From: an uncultured Ruminococcus sp.
GTDB lineage: Bacteria; Bacillota; Clostridia; Oscillospirales; Ruminococcaceae
NCBI RefSeq assembly: GCF_946415235.1
Contig: NZ_CAMKRR010000008.1
Location: 1 to 64,000, forward strand
Direction of reading: 5' to 3'
Length of the DNA: 64,000 nt
Made by a program: the position numbers and the translations under genes. This document shows positions 48,252 through 57,167 of the stretch, piece by piece (positions within the stretch are counted from its first letter, which is position 1; each line of letters opens with the position of its first letter). Below the pieces are notes generated by a model. It made no database searches and had not been told where the DNA came from. It saw only the letters and a list, made by a program, of their open reading frames with translations.

Positions 48252-48779
48252 ATGCTGATAAAAGGTTCAAGGAGATATAATCTCAGACATAACAGCGAGA
48301 GAGCCGAGCAGCCCGAATTCGGCAAGATGATAAACGGACAGGCAAAAGGCCGCGTATCTGCGCTTAGATACGGTATATGCCCCATGAGCTTCAACGGCTG
48401 CGAGGTCATAGCGGTACACAATGCCCTTGTGTATCTCGGGAAGCCTCAGCCGCTTAAGGATATCGCCTTCTATATGGAGCGCTTCCGCGTGCTTTTGGGA
48501 TTTTTCGGCTGCAACGCCTTCAGGCTCGGAAAAGCCCTTGAACACTTCGGGGCAGGATATACCCGCATAAGAAGCGTCGATGACGCAAAGGCATTTATCA
48601 TAACTTTCTGGACGAGACGCCCTTTCCTTTCCATGATTCACACTGTATTCTGCGTGAGGGAGGCAGGCGTTATAAAGGTCTACAACCGCTACAACAACGT
48701 GTGTACTGCGGAGATATGCCGCAGCGCTGACGAGATAGCGGGTAAACGCTGCATAATAGCGATATACAGGATAAGTTGA
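48252..48779 (+). CDS. C39/papain-fold-like protein (putative)
   Basis: GCEVIAVHNALVYLGKP with a downstream MIHTVFCVRE and YNRYNN arrangement, i.e. candidate Cys/His/Asn positions; 175 aa. Confidence 0.55.
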   Translation: MLIKGSRRYNLRHNSERAEQPEFGKMINGQAKGRVSALRYGICPMSFNGCEVIAVHNALVYLGKPQPLKDIAFYMERFRVLLGFFGCNAFRLGKALEHFGAGYTRIRSVDDAKAFIITFWTRRPFLSMIHTVFCVREAGVIKVYNRYNNVCTAEICRSADEIAGKRCIIAIYRIS

Positions 48780-48814
48780 GAGCGGAGAGTTGAAAGTGGA
48801 TGAACATTATTCCC

Positions 48815-48899
48815 CTCCCTTCCTTCCTTCCTTCGTTGTTATGCACAAATTGCAATGAATGCTTTTGTTAAAAATGAACGAAGGAAGGAAGGAAGAGAG
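48815..48899. repeat. Polypyrimidine/polypurine inverted repeat
   Basis: CTCCCTTCCTTCCTTCCTTCGTT (48815..48837) pairs with AACGAAGGAAGGAAGGAAGAGAG (48877..48899), 22/23 positions, 39 nt loop. Confidence 0.85.
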
Positions 48900-49036
48900 T
48901 TTTATGCGTCAAATCAAATTCCCTTTTATGAAGTGTGCTGCTCGGATAAATTCAATTCGTAATTCATAATTGTAATGCGTAATTAATTGTGTCGGCTTAC
49001 GCTGACGGATTATAGAATTATTATGATCCTGTTCGC

Positions 49037-49060
49037 TGTAGGGGCGGATATCATCCGCCC
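49037..49060. repeat. Dispersed TGTAGGG palindrome
   Basis: tgtagGGGCGGAT-atc-ATCCGCCC. Confidence 0.7.
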
Positions 49061-49086
49061 GCAAAAAACAAATATCAATTATGACA

Positions 49087-49111
49087 CGGGCGGCGGAACG
49101 CCGCCCCTACA
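49087..49111. repeat. Dispersed TGTAGGG palindrome, inverted orientation
   Basis: cGGGCGGCG-gaa-CGCCGCCCctaca. Confidence 0.7.
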
Positions 49112-49140
49112 ATGGGCTATCGGCTAATGGCTAACAGCTC

Positions 49141-49173
49141 AAATCAAAAATTTGCAAAGCAAAATTTTGATTT
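49141..49173. repeat. AT-rich hairpin
   Basis: AAATCAAAAATTTGC-aaa-GCAAAATTTTGATTT, 14/15 bp stem. Confidence 0.75.
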
Positions 49174-49232
49174 ATGTGAGCAGCTCATAACTCTCAATTC
49201 TCAACTCTCAACTGAAACTAAGGAGATTTTCA

Positions 49233-50591
49233 ATGGCAAAATTGTTCGGTACTGACGGTCCGAGAGGTATTGCGGTGACCGACCTTACCTGCGAGCTGGC
49301 AATGCAGACGGGAAGAGCTGCTGCCACAGTGCTTGCGAAAAAGGGCGGAAAAACGAAAATACTCATCGGCAAGGATACAAGGCGCTCCTCGGACGCCCTT
49401 GAAGCTGCGGTGTGTGCAGGTATATGCTCAGTCGGTGCGGACGCAGAGCTTTTAGGGATAGTTCCCACTCCTGCGGTGACGCATCTGATAAGCACTCATG
49501 AAGCCGACGGCGGCATTATGATATCGGGAAGCCATAACAGTGCCGAATTCAGCGGACTTAAAATATTCTGCGGCAGAGGCCACAAGGTCATGGAGGAAGC
49601 CGAGGACGAGATAGAAAGGCTCGTGCTTTATGCTCCCGGGGAGATGAAGCCCTGTTCCAACGAGAATATGGGACGCATCATACACTCCGAGAAAACGGCT
49701 GTGCATGAGTACATAGAGCACGTAAAGGAAGCTGTCGGCATAAGCCTCAGCGGATTCAGGGTCGCCGTGGACTGCGCCAACGGCTGCGCGGCATATACGG
49801 CGAAAAAGCTGTTTACCGCCCTCGGAGCTCAGACTGTGGTATTGTTTGACAAGCCCGACGGCAACAACATAAACAAGGACTGCGGAAGTACACATATCAA
49901 CCGTCTTATAGAACGTGTGCTGAAAAACAGATGTGACTGCGGACTTGCCTTTGACGGCGACGCGGACCGCTGCATAGCAGTTGACGAGAAGGGCAATATG
50001 ATAGACGGAGACAGGCAGCTCGCCATATTTGCCCGCAGCATGAAGGAGCAGGGTATCCTTGACAAGGATACTGCCGTAATAACCGCAATGAGCAGTCTCG
50101 GACTGCGGAAATATGCGGCTGAAAATGATATCAGGCTCGTCAGCTCGGGCGCGGGAGCACGGTATGTGCTTGAGCGTATGCTGGAGGGCGGCTATAAGCT
50201 GGGCGGTGAGCCCAACGGACATATCATTTTCCTGGGCGACAGCGGAACGGGTGACGGACAGCTTGCAGGCGCAAGGCTCATGGGTATCATGAAGCGCAGC
50301 GGACTTAAACTCAGCGAGCTCACGGAGGATATCCCCGCTTATCCGCAGGTCAAGCTCAATGTCAAGATTTCGCCGAAGTTCAAGGAGCTCTGGAAAAACG
50401 AGAAGAGCATAACGGAGCTTATCGAGAGCTTTGAAAAGGAGCTCGGTGAGGACGGCAGGATAATGGTGCGCGAAAGCGGAAAAGAACCAATAATACGCAT
50501 AATGGCCGAGGGCAATGACTTCGGCAGGATAAACGATATGGCTGTTGATATAGCGCAGCATATAAAGGAAAAATGTGCGGCAGACGAATGA
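49233..50591 (+). CDS. glmM: Phosphoglucosamine mutase
   Basis: LFGTDGPRGIAVTDLTCE, GGIMISGSHNSAEFSGLKIF, FDGDADRCIAVDEKG. Confidence 0.93.
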   Translation: MAKLFGTDGPRGIAVTDLTCELAMQTGRAAATVLAKKGGKTKILIGKDTRRSSDALEAAVCAGICSVGADAELLGIVPTPAVTHLISTHEADGGIMISGSHNSAEFSGLKIFCGRGHKVMEEAEDEIERLVLYAPGEMKPCSNENMGRIIHSEKTAVHEYIEHVKEAVGISLSGFRVAVDCANGCAAYTAKKLFTALGAQTVVLFDKPDGNNINKDCGSTHINRLIERVLKNRCDCGLAFDGDADRCIAVDEKGNMIDGDRQLAIFARSMKEQGILDKDTAVITAMSSLGLRKYAAENDIRLVSSGAGARYVLERMLEGGYKLGGEPNGHIIFLGDSGTGDGQLAGARLMGIMKRSGLKLSELTEDIPAYPQVKLNVKISPKFKELWKNEKSITELIESFEKELGEDGRIMVRESGKEPIIRIMAEGNDFGRINDMAVDIAQHIKEKCAADE

Positions 50592-50620
50592 GTGCCGATA
50601 AAATATAAGGAGCATTTATT

Positions 50621-51484
50621 TTGAGAACAGCAAACAACTGGAAGGATTACAGGATAATAGATACGTCTGACGGAGAAAAACTGGAAACATGGGGCAATAT
50701 CAGTCTTGTGCGCCCCGATCCGCAGATAATATGGAAGACCGAGCGCACAGACCCTCTGTGGAAGAATGCGGACGGTCACTATCACCGTTCAAATCAGGGC
50801 GGCGGCAAATGGGAGTTCCGCAAAAGGCTCCCCGAGTCATGGAATATCAGCTACGGCGATCTTACCTTCAATATCCGTCCCACAGGTTTCAAGCATACGG
50901 GGCTTTTCCCAGAGCAGGCTGTCAACTGGGACTTCATGGCGGATAAGATACGCAGTGCAGGCAGGGAAATAAATGTACTGAACCTGTTTGCCTACACGGG
51001 CGGAGCAACTCTTGCCTGTGCGGCGGCAGGTGCTTCTGTGTGTCATGTTGACGCCTCAAAGGGCATGGTGCAGTGGGCGAGAGACAACGCGGCGGCTTCG
51101 GGACTTTCCGATAAGCCCATACGCTGGATAGTGGACGACTGCGAGAAATTCATCGCCCGTGAGATACGCCGCGGACGAAAGTACGACGCCGTGATAATGG
51201 ATCCTCCAAGCTACGGCAGAGGTCCGGGGGGCGAGGTATGGAAGCTTGAGAACTGCGTTTACGACCTTGTGAAGCTCTGCTCGGGAGTTCTCTCCGACGA
51301 TCCGCTGTTCTTCCTGATAAACAGCTATACCACGGGACTTTCTCCCTCGGTAATGGGATATATACTGGGGACTGTCCTCACGGATAAATTCGGCGGCAAT
51401 GTGAGCTTTGACGAGATAGGGCTCCCCGTAAAGTCAACGGGAATGACGCTTCCATGCGGTTCTACCGCCATCTGGCAGAAATAG
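50621..51484 (+). CDS. Class I SAM-dependent methyltransferase, RlmI/RlmK-like
   Basis: VLNLFAYTGGATLACAAAGASVCHVDASKGMVQWARDN and VIMDPPSYGRG. Confidence 0.85.
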   Translation: MRTANNWKDYRIIDTSDGEKLETWGNISLVRPDPQIIWKTERTDPLWKNADGHYHRSNQGGGKWEFRKRLPESWNISYGDLTFNIRPTGFKHTGLFPEQAVNWDFMADKIRSAGREINVLNLFAYTGGATLACAAAGASVCHVDASKGMVQWARDNAAASGLSDKPIRWIVDDCEKFIAREIRRGRKYDAVIMDPPSYGRGPGGEVWKLENCVYDLVKLCSGVLSDDPLFFLINSYTTGLSPSVMGYILGTVLTDKFGGNVSFDEIGLPVKSTGMTLPCGSTAIWQK

Positions 51485-51507
51485 CCCTTAGCCGTTAGCC
51501 TTTAGCT

Positions 51508-51532
51508 TGTAGGGGCGGCGTTCCTCCGCCCG
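51508..51532. repeat. Dispersed TGTAGGG palindrome
   Basis: tgtagGGGCGG-cgttcct-CCGCCC. Confidence 0.6.
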
Positions 51533-51545
51533 TGAAATGAAAACT

Positions 51546-51570
51546 TGTAGGGACGACCATTGGTCGTCCG
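51546..51570. repeat. Dispersed TGTAGGG palindrome
   Basis: tgtagGGACGACCA-t-TGGTCGTCC. Confidence 0.7.
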
Positions 51571-51596
51571 TAAATAACAATAAATAAGGATAGAAT

Positions 51597-51709
51597 ATGA
51601 AAAAAACACTGACAGCAATACTGAGTATACGCTCATGGTCAGTGCAAGATCACAGGAGGAAGCGCTGAAGATATGCTCAACAGTGACTTTTGCTGAAGAA
51701 CAGGGATAA
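51597..51709 (+). pseudogene. Possible remnant of a small secreted-protein gene
   Basis: MKKTLTAILSI (signal-peptide-like) from 51597, then in another frame [24 protein letters not shown] (51635..51709); too short to be a normal gene. Confidence 0.3.
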
Positions 51710-51711
51710 AT

Positions 51712-52572
51712 ATGGAAAATATAATCGAAATAAAAGGTCTGCACTTTTCTTATGAGTCCGACGACGAGGAAAAGAAGCCCGTCGAGGTACTCAAAGGCAT
51801 AGACCTTGACATAAAGCAGGGTGAGTTCGTAGCGGTGCTGGGGCACAACGGCTGCGGAAAATCCACCCTTGCAAAGCACCTGAACGCTATACTGCTCCCG
51901 ACAGAGGGAACGGTAACGGTGGACGGCATAGACACAAAGGACGATGGAAAGCTCTTCGAGCTCCGTCAGAGAGCGGGAATGGTATTCCAGAACCCCGATA
52001 ATCAGATAGTTTCGTCTATAGTCGAGGAGGACGTGGCATTTGCCCTCGAAAACCTCGGTGTGCCCTATGAGGAGATGCGCAGGCGTGTTGACGAGAGCCT
52101 CAAAGCCGTGGGAATGTACGAGTACAGGCTGCACTCGCCAAGTCAGCTCTCGGGCGGACAGAAGCAGCGTGTGGCTATTGCAGGCATAATCGCCATGCAG
52201 CCCAAGTGTATCATACTCGACGAGCCTACTGCGATGCTCGACCCGCAGGGACGAAAGGAAGTTCTTGCCACCATACACCGCATGAACCGCGAGCAGGGCA
52301 TAACCATAGTGCTTATCACACACTATATGGACGAGGCTGCGGACTGTGACCGCGTTGTGGTCATGGACAAGGGAATGGTAGTCCTCGACGATGCTCCCGA
52401 GAAGGTATTCTCACAGGTGGAAAAGCTGAAAGCCATAGGGCTTGACGTCCCGCAGGTGACAGAGCTGGCATGGGAGCTGAGAAAGGCAGGCTGCGACATA
52501 TCTCCCGAGATAATCTCTGAGGAGGAATGTGCTGCGGCAATAGAAAAGCTGTTCGCAGACCGACAGGTCTGA
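51712..52572 (+). CDS. ecfA1: ECF transporter ATPase A1
   Basis: [61 protein letters not shown]. Confidence 0.95.
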   Translation: MENIIEIKGLHFSYESDDEEKKPVEVLKGIDLDIKQGEFVAVLGHNGCGKSTLAKHLNAILLPTEGTVTVDGIDTKDDGKLFELRQRAGMVFQNPDNQIVSSIVEEDVAFALENLGVPYEEMRRRVDESLKAVGMYEYRLHSPSQLSGGQKQRVAIAGIIAMQPKCIILDEPTAMLDPQGRKEVLATIHRMNREQGITIVLITHYMDEAADCDRVVVMDKGMVVLDDAPEKVFSQVEKLKAIGLDVPQVTELAWELRKAGCDISPEIISEEECAAAIEKLFADRQV

Positions 52573-52600
52573 CGATGCAGATAAGTAAAGGAGAATAGAA

Positions 52601-53464
52601 TTGGCTATCCTTGAAACACAGGAACTTACATACACATACAGCATAGGAACGCCTTTTGAAAAAACTGCTGTAGACCATGTGAGCCTTAAGATAGATGAGG
52701 GCGAAATGATAGGCGTTATGGGACATACAGGCTCTGGAAAGTCCACGCTCATACAGCACTTCAACGGACTTCTGAAGCCTACGTCGGGAAAGGTGCTCCT
52801 TGACGGAAAGGATATATGGGAGGATAAGGACAAAATACGTGACGTCCGCTTCAAGGTGGGACTTGTTTTCCAGTATCCCGAATACCAGATATTCGAGGAG
52901 ACGGTTTTCAAGGACATCGCCTTCGGCCCGAAGAATATGGGCCTCGATGAAGCCGAGATAAAGCGCCGCGTCCTTGAAACAGCCCATGATATCGGACTTT
53001 CCGAGGAGCTGCTCGAACGCTCCCCCTTTGAGCTCTCGGGCGGTCAGAAGCGCCGCGTTGCCATTGCGGGCGTTATGGCTATGGAGCCGAGAGTGCTCAT
53101 ACTCGACGAGCCCACCGCAGGTCTTGATCCTGCGGGCAGAGACAAGATACTCGAACACATCAGGCGCTATCATGAGCGCACAAAGAATACCATACTCATC
53201 GTTTCGCACAGTATGGAGGATATAGCATCATTTGCGGACAAGATACTTGTAATGAGCAGGGCGAAGCTCTTCTGCTGCGACGAAACGGTAAATGTTTTCG
53301 CAAGAGCCGATGAGATATCGGAGATAGGTCTTGACGTACCGCAGATCACAAAGGTCTTCGGAGAGCTCAGGCGCAGAGGCCTCGATTTCGGCAAGGAAGT
53401 ATTCACGGTGGGATACGCGCGCGATCTTCTGCTGAAACACCTGAACGAAAGGAAGGTGCTCTGA
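52601..53464 (+). CDS. ecfA2: ECF transporter ATPase A2
   Basis: GHTGSGKSTLIQHFNGLLKPTSG, VFQYPEYQIFEETVFKDIAFGPKNMG, LSGGQKRRVAIAGVMAMEPRVLILDEPTAGLDP. Confidence 0.95.
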   Translation: MAILETQELTYTYSIGTPFEKTAVDHVSLKIDEGEMIGVMGHTGSGKSTLIQHFNGLLKPTSGKVLLDGKDIWEDKDKIRDVRFKVGLVFQYPEYQIFEETVFKDIAFGPKNMGLDEAEIKRRVLETAHDIGLSEELLERSPFELSGGQKRRVAIAGVMAMEPRVLILDEPTAGLDPAGRDKILEHIRRYHERTKNTILIVSHSMEDIASFADKILVMSRAKLFCCDETVNVFARADEISEIGLDVPQITKVFGELRRRGLDFGKEVFTVGYARDLLLKHLNERKVL

Positions 53465-54268
53465 ATGCTGAGAGATATCACCATCGGACAGTTCTTCCCC
53501 GGGAACAGTATCATACACAGGCTCGACCCGAGATTCAAGATAGTTATCACGCTTATTTACATAGTTATGCTGTTTTCGGGCGGCAATTACGTGTGCCTTA
53601 TTGTGGGAGCCGTATACACCTTCGGCGCTATACTGCTTTCCCGCATACCCGTTAAGATGTTCTGGAAGAGCGTAAAGCCGCTTCTCCCGTTCCTTGTGAT
53701 CACGGCGGTCCTCAATCTTCTGCTCATGAGCAGCGGAGAGGTGCTGTGGAAGTGGAAATTCCTCAGGATAACCGAGGACGGACTTAACACCAGCGTATTC
53801 ATGGTCATAAGGATAGTACTCCTCATTATGGGAACATCTCTCCTGACATACACAACTTCACCTATAACCCTTACGGACGCTATAGAGCGGCTGCTCTCGC
53901 CGCTGAAGAAAATAAAGTTTCCCGTGCATGAGCTTGCGATGATGATGTCCATAGCACTCAGATTCATACCTACGCTCATTGAGGAGACCGACAAGATAAT
54001 GTCCGCACAGAAAGCCCGCGGAGCTGAAATAGATACAGGAAGCTTCGCAGTGAGAGCAAAGAACCTCATATCCATACTTGTCCCGCTGTTCATATCCGCA
54101 TTCAGACGTGCGGACGAGCTGGCAACAGCTATGGAGTGCCGCTGCTATCACGGCGGAGAGGGAAGAACAAGACTGAGACAGCTCAAGTCCGCTCCGAGAG
54201 ACTATATAGCTCTTGCCGTGACGGTACTTTTCCTTGTGGGAGTTATCGTACTTGGCAGGATCATCTGA
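53465..54268 (+). CDS. ecfT: ECF transporter transmembrane protein T
   Basis: GQFFPGNSIIHRLDPRFKI, AQKARGAEIDTG and ATAMECRCYHGGEGRTRL coupling motifs. Confidence 0.95.
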   Translation: MLRDITIGQFFPGNSIIHRLDPRFKIVITLIYIVMLFSGGNYVCLIVGAVYTFGAILLSRIPVKMFWKSVKPLLPFLVITAVLNLLLMSSGEVLWKWKFLRITEDGLNTSVFMVIRIVLLIMGTSLLTYTTSPITLTDAIERLLSPLKKIKFPVHELAMMMSIALRFIPTLIEETDKIMSAQKARGAEIDTGSFAVRAKNLISILVPLFISAFRRADELATAMECRCYHGGEGRTRLRQLKSAPRDYIALAVTVLFLVGVIVLGRII

Positions 54269-54290
54269 GCGGATCACAGAGAGGAAAACA

Positions 54291-57167
54291 ATGAACAAAG
54301 AAGAAAGACGGGCCGCTGCGCGACTTAAGCTGGAGCGGTTCAGAAAAGGCAAATTTTACCGTATAATGTACGAAAAGGGTGTGCTGTACTTTATACTTTC
54401 GTTTCTTATCCCGTTTTCCGTAATGCTTTACGCATTCGGTATGTTCGGGGTACACCCCTTTGGAAACAGACAGATACTCGTAGTCGATCTGTGGCATCAG
54501 TACTACCCCTTTTTCAGGGTAGTCCACGAGAAGCTGGTAAGCGGCGGCTCGTTCCTGTATTCATGGGAAAACGGACTGGGCACCAACTTCCTGTCGCTGA
54601 TATCCTACTATGCGGCAAGTCCGCTGAACTGGCTGTCGGTATTCTTCGGAAACGGCGGAGAAAGGGACGCGCTCACATTCATACTTGCGGCAAAGATAGG
54701 CTTTGCGGGAGCGTTTTTCAGCACCTTCCTGAGATATACCTACAGGCGCAGGGATTTCTCCTTATGTATGTTCTCCGTGGCATATGCCCTTTGCAGCTAT
54801 ACTCTTGGGTATTACTGGAACGTAATGTGGTTCGATACAGTGGCGCTGTTCCCGCTGGCAATGCTCGGCATAGTGATGCTGTGCCGCGAGGGCAGGTGGA
54901 AGGTATTCACCTTTTCACTGGCGCTTTCGCTGATCGCCAATTATTATATCGGCTATTTCACCTGCTTATTCTCCATACTTATGTTTGCGGCGGCAGGCAT
55001 AATCGAATGCAGGGGCATAAAGGACTGGTTCAGAAAGCTTCTGCTGATGATACGTTCATCGGCGCTCGGAATAGGTCTGGGAGCTTTCATGCTGCTTCCT
55101 GCATATTTCGGTCTGAAACTGACCTACAGCGTAAACAACACCATGCCGAAGGAAATATCCTTCTATGAGGACTGGAAGAAGATATTCGGAAATCTGCTCT
55201 CGTATAACGAGCCCACGAAGGTGGACGGACTTCCCAACTTTGCCTGCGGAATGCTGGCGGTGATGCTCTTCGGAGTGTTCATCTTCGCATTCGGCATAAA
55301 GATAAGGGAAAAGATAGCCGCTGTGATAATGCTTGGCGTCATAGCCGTGAGCTGTAATATGAACATCCTCAATTACATATGGCACGGCTTCCATTTCACC
55401 AATCAGATACCCTACCGTTTCGCGTTCATATTCAGCTTTGTGCTTGCTGCGGCAGCGTTCAGAGCCTATGACGTCATACTGAAACGGGGCGTAAAGATAT
55501 ATCATCTTGTACTCATGCTCATTGCGCCTTCGGCTGTCTTTGTGCTGTATAAAATATCTCAGGGCGTTGACTATAAATTCGAGGGCGCCATAAAGAGCTC
55601 GGCTATCATTGCGGGAGCGTTCTGGCTGATATTCGTGGCGGCGAAGATGTTCCCGTTCAAAAGCCAGAGGATAAGGAACATCATGATGACCTTTGTGCTT
55701 GCGGCGGCAATGTTCAGCGAGTTCATAAGCAATGCACAGATAGGCGTCCAGACAGTGGATACCACAAGCTACAGCGATTATCCTGCCACCTATGACGAGG
55801 TCGAGGCTCTTCTCGGCTACGAGAGGAAAAATGACAAGTCGCCGTTCTACAGGACGGAAATGACACAGACATATACTCTCAATGACAGTGCGCTGTACGG
55901 CTACTACGGACTTTCACAGTTCTCATCGGCGGCAAACGTATCTGTGACCACATTGTGCAAGAGACTGGGGCTTTACGCCTCAGAGGCGGGAAACCGTTAC
56001 TACTACAGAACATCAACGCCTGTTGTGAATTCCATTTTCGGCATAAAATACCTTGTCAAAAAGGGCGGAGTGCTCAATTCCGAGGACTGGGTGTTCGAGG
56101 ACATTCACACCTCGGGAAGCTCAACGCTTTACAAAAACCGCTATCCGCTGTCTCTCGGCTTTATGGTTAGCGATGAAGTGCTCAATATGGAGGACAGCAA
56201 TTCGGCAAATCCCTTTGAGTATCAGAACAGCCTTGTCCGCTGCCTTACAGGCATGGACGGTGAGTTCTTCGTGCCGCAGCCCGTGGCTCTTGCAGAGTAC
56301 GACGGCCTTGACGTATCCAAGAACGGCTACGGCAACTATACCTTCCAGAACAATACGGAGGAGGCAACGGGAAGCGTCACATATACCTACGATTGCATCG
56401 ACGGCAGCTATATCTACGGCTACGCCAACGGTTCGGGCGGTACCTGCGACCACCTTGAGATAAAGTGCGGCGAGGATACCATCGACTCGGGAAAGCTCAT
56501 CGAAAGCTACCCTATTGTATTCCCCATGGGCAACGGACAGGCAGGAGACGAATCCACTGTAAAAATAACCTCCAGTGAGAAGCACAAGTCGGGAAACTTC
56601 AAGCTCATGGTATATTCTGTTAAAAAGGAACGCTTTGAGGAGTTCTACAGCGAGCTTGCCGACGAGCAGCTTGATATAACCGAATTCAGCGACCGAAAGA
56701 TAAAAGGCAGGGTCAATGCAAAGAAGGACGGAGTGCTCTATCTGTCGATACCCTACGAAAAGGGCTGGAAAGTGTATATCGACGGCGAAAGAGCCGAGAC
56801 CTTCAAGGTATTGCAGGCAATGCTCGGCGTAAAGGTGGACAGCGGTGAGCATAATATCAGGATAGAGTATACTCCCGAGGGCTTTGCTCTTGGGGTTACA
56901 ATAACATTTCTCAGCGCGGCGCTTGTGATATTTTTCGTACTTGCCGAAAGAAAGCGCAGACTGCTGAGAAGAGAGCAGGCGGCAGCATTGCAGCGTGAAG
57001 CTGCGGATGATGACGCGGCTTCGACCTACAGGCAGGGAGCTGCCATATACGACCAGTTCGGTATCCCGAGACCCGAGGACCATATCGGCAGAGTCGAGGA
57101 CTCTGAGATAGTTCTTTACGACGGCAGGGATACGGCTGAAAAGGGGGCGGGAGATGCGGAACCTTAA
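54291..57167 (+). CDS. YfhO-family polytopic membrane protein
   Basis: FGVHPFGNRQILVVDLWHQYYPFF, YSWENGLGTNFLSLISYYAASPLNWL; C-terminal SIPYEKGWKVYIDGERAETFKV. Confidence 0.88.
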   Translation: MNKEERRAAARLKLERFRKGKFYRIMYEKGVLYFILSFLIPFSVMLYAFGMFGVHPFGNRQILVVDLWHQYYPFFRVVHEKLVSGGSFLYSWENGLGTNFLSLISYYAASPLNWLSVFFGNGGERDALTFILAAKIGFAGAFFSTFLRYTYRRRDFSLCMFSVAYALCSYTLGYYWNVMWFDTVALFPLAMLGIVMLCREGRWKVFTFSLALSLIANYYIGYFTCLFSILMFAAAGIIECRGIKDWFRKLLLMIRSSALGIGLGAFMLLPAYFGLKLTYSVNNTMPKEISFYEDWKKIFGNLLSYNEPTKVDGLPNFACGMLAVMLFGVFIFAFGIKIREKIAAVIMLGVIAVSCNMNILNYIWHGFHFTNQIPYRFAFIFSFVLAAAAFRAYDVILKRGVKIYHLVLMLIAPSAVFVLYKISQGVDYKFEGAIKSSAIIAGAFWLIFVAAKMFPFKSQRIRNIMMTFVLAAAMFSEFISNAQIGVQTVDTTSYSDYPATYDEVEALLGYERKNDKSPFYRTEMTQTYTLNDSALYGYYGLSQFSSAANVSVTTLCKRLGLYASEAGNRYYYRTSTPVVNSIFGIKYLVKKGGVLNSEDWVFEDIHTSGSSTLYKNRYPLSLGFMVSDEVLNMEDSNSANPFEYQNSLVRCLTGMDGEFFVPQPVALAEYDGLDVSKNGYGNYTFQNNTEEATGSVTYTYDCIDGSYIYGYANGSGGTCDHLEIKCGEDTIDSGKLIESYPIVFPMGNGQAGDESTVKITSSEKHKSGNFKLMVYSVKKERFEEFYSELADEQLDITEFSDRKIKGRVNAKKDGVLYLSIPYEKGWKVYIDGERAETFKVLQAMLGVKVDSGEHNIRIEYTPEGFALGVTITFLSAALVIFFVLAERKRRLLRREQAAALQREAADDDAASTYRQGAAIYDQFGIPRPEDHIGRVEDSEIVLYDGRDTAEKGAGDAEP

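Noticed and set aside
48815-48899. Purine/pyrimidine hairpin as a terminator
   Set aside because: 39 nt loop and no U-tract after the 3' arm.
49452-50615. 387-aa minus-strand ORF
   Set aside because: Antisense to glmM; a long open frame is expected from the codon bias of this genome.
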